From Bordetella parapertussis (GTDB lineage: Bacteria; Pseudomonadota; Gammaproteobacteria; Burkholderiales; SG8-39), in assembly GCA_945862265.1 (NCBI GenBank), contig CAMAXP010000011.1, positions 1 through 64,000 on the forward strand: 64,000 nucleotides of DNA, given 5' to 3'. Shown piece after piece: positions 61,175 to 64,000 of the stretch. The notes beneath the pieces were generated by a model. The model searched no databases, was not told the DNA's origin, and saw nothing but the letters and a program-made list of their open reading frames with translations. The first letter of the stretch is position 1. The number at the start of each line of letters is the position of its first letter. Made by a program: the position numbers and the translations under genes.

Positions 61175-61465
61175 CTATCCGTGCAACGCCTCTATCGCTT
61201 TCGGGTTCAAGGCCACGATCTTAAGCAACGCCCTGGCGGGCCCGGTGGGCTGGGTGCGGTGCTGCTCCCAGTTCTGGAGCGTGCGCAGGTTCACGCCGAT
61301 CAACTTTGCGAACTGGCTTTGGCTGATCTGGGCTGCTTCGCGGATGGTACGCACGTCAGGCGCGGGCACTTCAGTCGACTTTGCGCCACGCACCGTCTTT
61401 CCCGCAATGTGGCGCTTCATCTCGCGCACACCTTTGACCAGCTGGTCGAAATGCTCCTTATCCAT
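61175..61465 (-). CDS. NadS-family HTH antitoxin
   Basis: A 96-residue protein from ATG 61465. An N-terminal helix (FDQLVKGVREMKRHIAGK) precedes an XRE-type HTH (VRTIREAAQISQSQFAKLIG, NLRTLQNWEQHRTQPTGPAR), the arrangement of NadS-type antitoxins paired with RelE/HigB toxins. It overlaps the toxin gene by 8 bp and is second in the operon, as usual for toxin-first HigBA-like modules. It should bind the palindrome at 61786-61806. Confidence 0.9.
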   Translation of the reverse strand: MDKEHFDQLVKGVREMKRHIAGKTVRGAKSTEVPAPDVRTIREAAQISQSQFAKLIGVNLRTLQNWEQHRTQPTGPARALLKIVALNPKAIEALHG

Positions 61466-61778
61466 TTTCGATGTCCTTCATCAGTTGTGCCAGCGTCTTG
61501 ATCTGCTTGGGCGTCAGGTCGGCTTGCGTGCTCTTTGCATACGCGAAAATCAGGTAGATGCGTTCTTTCGGTACATGCCGGTAGTAGATCACCCTCGCCC
61601 CGCCCCGCTTGCCGCGTCCTCCTGCACTCCAGCGCACCTTACGCAACCCGGATCCGCCTGGAATCACGTCGCCTGCGTCCGGCTTGGCGAGCAGGAAGTT
61701 CTGCAGGCTGCGCAGGTCCTCGTCGCTCCACTGCCCGACGCGGAAAGCGATGAACGGCGTGAGTTCTACAAAGACCAT
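61458..61778 (-). CDS. RelE/HigB-like mRNA interferase toxin
   Basis: A 106-residue toxin; ATG 61778 is preferred over the TTG one codon earlier. Features: TPFIAFRVGQWSDEDLRSLQ, then GDVIPGGSGLRKVRWSAGGR, GKRGGARVIYYRHVP and IYLIFAYAKSTQADLTPKQI, the full RelE-fold pattern with basic catalytic strands. Members cleave translated mRNA at the ribosome. It precedes and overlaps the NadS-like antitoxin. An operator palindrome lies immediately upstream. Confidence 0.9.
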   Translation of the reverse strand: MVFVELTPFIAFRVGQWSDEDLRSLQNFLLAKPDAGDVIPGGSGLRKVRWSAGGRGKRGGARVIYYRHVPKERIYLIFAYAKSTQADLTPKQIKTLAQLMKDIENG

Positions 61779-61785
61779 CAATGTA

Positions 61786-61806
61786 CTATACGCGGCTCGC
61801 GTATAG
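61786..61806. promoter_or_regulatory. Palindromic operator of the toxin-antitoxin operon
   Basis: CTATACGCG (61786-61794) and CGCGTATAG (61798-61806) form a perfect 9-bp inverted repeat with a 3-base centre, 7 bp upstream of the toxin start. On the minus strand the left arm contains TATAGT, a good -10 box, so binding by the antitoxin would block the promoter. The transcript would have almost no leader. Confidence 0.6.
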
Positions 61807-61811
61807 CCTGC

Positions 61812-61828
61812 AATCGACTCCGACCCCG
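61812..61828. repeat. Inverted counterpart of the cassette-edge motif
   Basis: AATCGACTCCGACCCCG, whose complement reads CGGGGTCGGAGTCGATT, mirrors GGGGTCAGAGCAAT at 61138. The two motifs frame the toxin-antitoxin genes in opposite orientation. Motifs of the GGGGTCAGAGTC type recur at edges of small mobile units in proteobacterial genomes as far as I recall; this is not verified here. Confidence 0.4.
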
Positions 61829-61923
61829 CTTCTATTCAATGAGCGCCGCCGTAGAAGCCCCCACCTTGTGGCAACCGGGCCATTTTCTTCGGGCCAAGGA
61901 CATTTAGTACCGCCCCAAACGAA

Positions 61924-61949
61924 AACGGCCTACCTTGCGGTAAGCCGTT
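61924..61949 (-). terminator. tRNA-type Rho-independent terminator
   Basis: On the minus strand AACGGC-TTACC-gcaa-GGTA-GGCCGTT forms a strong hairpin with one mismatch, followed by TTTTCGTTT. It lies 8 bases after the CCA end of the tRNA-Arg-like fragment copy 2, as expected for the terminator of a former tRNA gene. The rest of 61829-61957 shows only a 22-codon frame without a ribosome site. Confidence 0.6.
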
Positions 61950-61957
61950 GATGAAGC

Positions 61958-62005
61958 TGGCGCGCCCAGAGAGATTCGAACTCCCGAACCCTTGGTTCGT
62001 TGTTG
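61958..62005 (-). repeat. tRNA-Arg(ACG) 3'-half-like direct repeat, copy 2
   Basis: Identical to copy 1 over 27 bp and similar over 48 bp. On the minus strand it gives CAACGAACCAAGG, GGGAGTTCGAATCTCTC (perfect T arm) and TGGGCGCGCCA, followed by a terminator. A matching 5' acceptor strand (GCGCCCA-like) and D arm are not found in the next 100 bases, so the tRNA is incomplete. The 98 bp to the next gene hold nothing recognisable. Confidence 0.65.
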
Positions 62006-62103
62006 ACGCCCGCGATCAATCCCAGCCACCATGTCTGGGTTGCGACCATGATTGCCTTGCCCGCGGCGCTGGAACCGATCCCGATTGAACATCCGAAGCC
62101 ACC

Positions 62104-63027
62104 TCACCCAACGCCGCGAACAAAGGACAAAAGGTCGCCGCCGAGATCATCGATCTCGCAGTTGATTTGCAGCGCAGAAGACACGTGGTTGTGGTTCGGC
62201 AGAAGACGGAACGCTGGCATTTTTCGATCGCATTTCAGCAACGCATCGAGCAGAGCGATCGATGGCCAGGTGAAGTGATACGGCTCAAGTGCGGACATTG
62301 CGATGAACACCGGGGGGTGCCCGGAGCGCACATGGTCGAAAGGCCACATAGTCGGCCAGCGGGCAACGTCTTCTCCGTAGTACGCGAATTGGTTGGGCCT
62401 CGGGGGATCGCTGGTGTAGCCGGGATGCGTTGCCGCGTACACACCTGATATCAGCGCGACTCCAGCCACGCCTGGGCCATCCGCACCGTGAATCTCTCGC
62501 ATGAATGTCCACGTCGCCGCATGCGTAGCTCCTGCAGAATGACCCACGACAAAAATTCGCTCCGGATCTCCGCCAAAGCGACGCGCATTTTCCCGCAGCC
62601 ACACTACAGCGCGCCCTACGTCCTCTCCACCGCTCGGCCAGCGATGCGTGGGTGCGAGGCGATACGTCGCGTTGACCCCTACCATTCCGTGCCGCGCGAA
62701 GAAAGTGGACACATTGTCGTAGATGATGCCCGGTACGGGACTTCGTTCACCCGCTATGTACCCTCCGCCATGCAGGAACATAACCACGGGAACGAGGCCA
62801 CTGGAAGGGTGCTCGGGGGTAAACACGTCCAGCAGGTGCCGTTCGTCGGGACCATATGCCAGATTCCGCTGCGCGATGACGCCGGCCCTTGGTGCCCGCT
62901 CCTGTAGCGGAACGTACAGGGCATAGGTGCGTTTGAGAACGTCCTCGTCGAAGATGGGGCCGATGCGGCGGAGCTCCGCATGGACCCGCTTCGCTTCGTC
63001 CACGGATGCGGCGTCAGGCGCGTTCAC
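62104..63027 (-). CDS. HSL-type alpha/beta hydrolase (esterase), paralogue B
   Basis: A 307-residue hydrolase. GTG 63027 is inferred, overlapping the upstream gene by 14 bp; no ribosome site is evident, so the start is uncertain. Motifs: VVMFLHGGGYIAGE (HGGG), FVVGHSAGATHAATW (nucleophile), and His in LLPNHNHVSSAL. It shares long similarity with paralogue A on the other side of the toxin-antitoxin cassette, in opposite orientation. It is in operon with another alpha/beta hydrolase. Confidence 0.85.
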   Translation of the reverse strand: MNAPDAASVDEAKRVHAELRRIGPIFDEDVLKRTYALYVPLQERAPRAGVIAQRNLAYGPDERHLLDVFTPEHPSSGLVPVVMFLHGGGYIAGERSPVPGIIYDNVSTFFARHGMVGVNATYRLAPTHRWPSGGEDVGRAVVWLRENARRFGGDPERIFVVGHSAGATHAATWTFMREIHGADGPGVAGVALISGVYAATHPGYTSDPPRPNQFAYYGEDVARWPTMWPFDHVRSGHPPVFIAMSALEPYHFTWPSIALLDALLKCDRKMPAFRLLPNHNHVSSALQINCEIDDLGGDLLSFVRGVG

Positions 63028-63871
63028 GGCGGCGGATGAAGTCTCGCCACACCGGGGCGATCCGCGCACCCTGCAGGTTGGAGACTTCGGGGTAGGGCAC
63101 GACATTGAACACCTTGTCCCATTCCTCCAGCGTAACCACAGGCTCGTGGTAGTCGGAGTACCTGAGCAGGGTGTGGATACGTTCGGCGGCCGCTGTTGGG
63201 TGCACCGGATCGGCACCTCCCGTCACAATCGCAGGCACGTCGAGCGCACGCCACTCAGCCTCGGAAAGCCGGCAACCGGCGGTAGGAAGATCGGCGCTCG
63301 TCGTAAAGTACGACTCCCAGTAGGCCATCTGACGCACAAAATCCAGTCGGTCTCTCGCGAGTAGGCGGTCGCGATTCGAAGGCATTTTCTTAATTGTGGC
63401 GGCGAACATCGGCGTGTCAGCGACCGCCACCATCCCGTGACGCAATGCTGGCCGGATGTATTGCCGGTACATGTTGCGCGGCAGGCGCTCGGCCGGCACC
63501 TCACCTCCCGACGGCCAGGCGAGCATCAGGCCTTTCACCATTTCGGGGTGCTTGTGACAAAGTATCGGTGTTGTCCGACAGCCGGCATATTCTCCGACGT
63601 AGCAAGGCGCCAGCTTCAGCGCAGAAATTAGCCCGGCAAGCTGGTCAGCCCAAAGATCGGCTTCGGATTCCTCGCCTTCAAGGACGATGGACGAGCCGCC
63701 GTCGGTGTTCGAGCGATCCCAGGTGATCACGCGAAACTCCTTTGCGAGCTCCGCAGCAACGACCTGCATCACATAGCCGCCCCATCGCCCGCCAGGCGTA
63801 AGTACTACGGGCGTGCCCGTGCCGTGCTCTTCGTACCGAATCTTGACCGCCCCGAGCCTGACCTCAGGCAT
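63014..63871 (-). CDS. Alpha/beta hydrolase fold protein with atypical nucleophile elbow
   Basis: A 285-residue alpha/beta hydrolase; ATG 63871 is chosen for GGGGGAAA upstream. The N-terminus VKIRYEEHGTGTPVVLTPGG and FRVITWDRSNTDGGS are typical of the MhpC/haloperoxidase type. The nucleophile-elbow position reads CYVGEYAGCRTTP: G-E-Y-A-G rather than G-x-S-x-G, so the Ser is replaced by Tyr. The late His region is LLRYSDYHEPVVTLEEW. It may be a non-canonical or non-hydrolytic member. It overlaps neighbours on both sides, so it is within an operon. Confidence 0.75.
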   Translation of the reverse strand: MPEVRLGAVKIRYEEHGTGTPVVLTPGGRWGGYVMQVVAAELAKEFRVITWDRSNTDGGSSIVLEGEESEADLWADQLAGLISALKLAPCYVGEYAGCRTTPILCHKHPEMVKGLMLAWPSGGEVPAERLPRNMYRQYIRPALRHGMVAVADTPMFAATIKKMPSNRDRLLARDRLDFVRQMAYWESYFTTSADLPTAGCRLSEAEWRALDVPAIVTGGADPVHPTAAAERIHTLLRYSDYHEPVVTLEEWDKVFNVVPYPEVSNLQGARIAPVWRDFIRRRERA

Positions 63872-64000
63872 TGCGCTTTCCCCCATGCAGGCAAGCGAGC
63901 TGGTATTCCTGCTCGACGTATGGCCGTACGTCAATCACTTCGGCTACCGCATTGTCCTCAGTGGTCGCAAGTGCCGCATCGCCCTGTTCGGCAAGCGTCG
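63864..64000 (-). CDS. Partial unknown protein, C-terminal 44 residues
   Basis: Minus-strand frame open from the window edge to TGA at 63864, overlapping the next gene start by 8 bp. It encodes the C-terminus ...EDNAVAEVIDVRPYVEQEYQL followed by ACLHGGKRNA. I recognise no family from this fragment. The tight overlap shows it is the upstream gene of the hydrolase operon. Confidence 0.5.
   Translation of the reverse strand, partial: TLAEQGDAALATTEDNAVAEVIDVRPYVEQEYQLACLHGGKRNA

Noticed and set aside
61113-61907. 264-codon plus-strand frame across the toxin-antitoxin genes
   Set aside because: Antisense to two clear TA genes and lacking any domain or ribosome site.
61958-62040. Intact tRNA-Arg gene on the minus strand
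   Set aside because: T arm, acceptor 3' strand and terminator fit, but no matching 5' acceptor strand, D arm or paired anticodon stem is present.

Overview
The window is high-GC DNA with short intergenic gaps and many ATGA/TGATG start-stop overlaps. It carries nine intact Bug/TctC-type periplasmic binding proteins (tripartite tricarboxylate transporter receptors), an expansion characteristic of Betaproteobacteria, especially Burkholderiales. No rRNA gene, intact tRNA gene, CRISPR array or replication origin is visible. The content is mostly catabolic and accessory: binding proteins, amide, ester and peptide hydrolases, flavin dehydrogenases and small regulators. A few possibly core genes (DUF349 protein, FHA protein) sit near 49-57 kb.

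Layout. 0-9.6 kb: an IS630 transposase remnant; a minus-strand operon of M19 peptidase-like, V4R-like and CitE-like genes; a plus-strand operon of dimethylglycine-dehydrogenase-like, Bug and gamma-glutamyltransferase-like genes; a LysR regulator divergent from an isochorismatase-family hydrolase. 9.6-21.6 kb: a very long minus-strand gene train reading Bug, metallo-beta-lactamase-fold hydrolase, Bug, M19-like, spermidine/putrescine-type ABC importer (binding protein, two permeases, ATPase), CocE-type hydrolase, cupin-like protein, Bug. 21.7-32.1 kb: a GlxA/AraC regulator divergent from soxBDAG (heterotetrameric sarcosine oxidase), then an amidohydrolase, a G3E metal-chaperone GTPase and L-serine dehydratase. 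Together these read as a sarcosine to glycine/serine to pyruvate route. 32-37.5 kb: Bug, alpha-hydroxy-acid oxidase, a NicX-like dioxygenase plus arylformamidase-like hydrolase, and a divergent TetR regulator. 37.5-42.1 kb: a four-gene sugar-acid type operon (DenD-like, IlvD/EDD, HIBADH-like, IPMDH/tartrate-dehydrogenase-like). 42.2-49.4 kb: Bug plus a leaderless ModA-like protein, RidA, thioredoxin-like and AhpD-like genes, a PuuE-like deacetylase, an NTF2-like protein, and Bug plus FAD monooxygenase.

49.4-59.9 kb holds a DUF349 protein, an SDR lacking the usual catalytic Tyr/Lys, a monocistronic Bug, a 42-residue basic protein, an FNR-type palindrome, an FHA-domain protein with a deleted duplicate beside it, an HtrA/PDZ protein that has lost its catalytic triad, an amidohydrolase, a Bug remnant, and a Bug plus cupin pair. 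59.9-64 kb holds paralogous alpha/beta hydrolases on both sides of a RelE/NadS-type toxin-antitoxin cassette. That cassette is bracketed by direct repeats resembling the 3' half of tRNA-Arg(ACG), which suggests an integrated mini-element.

Functionally the window looks like an assembly of small uptake-plus-degradation modules. Each pairs one binding protein, usually without its TctA/TctB membrane partners, with one or two enzymes. Functions are assigned from residues and motifs read by eye; no database search was run, and substrates are mostly unknown.
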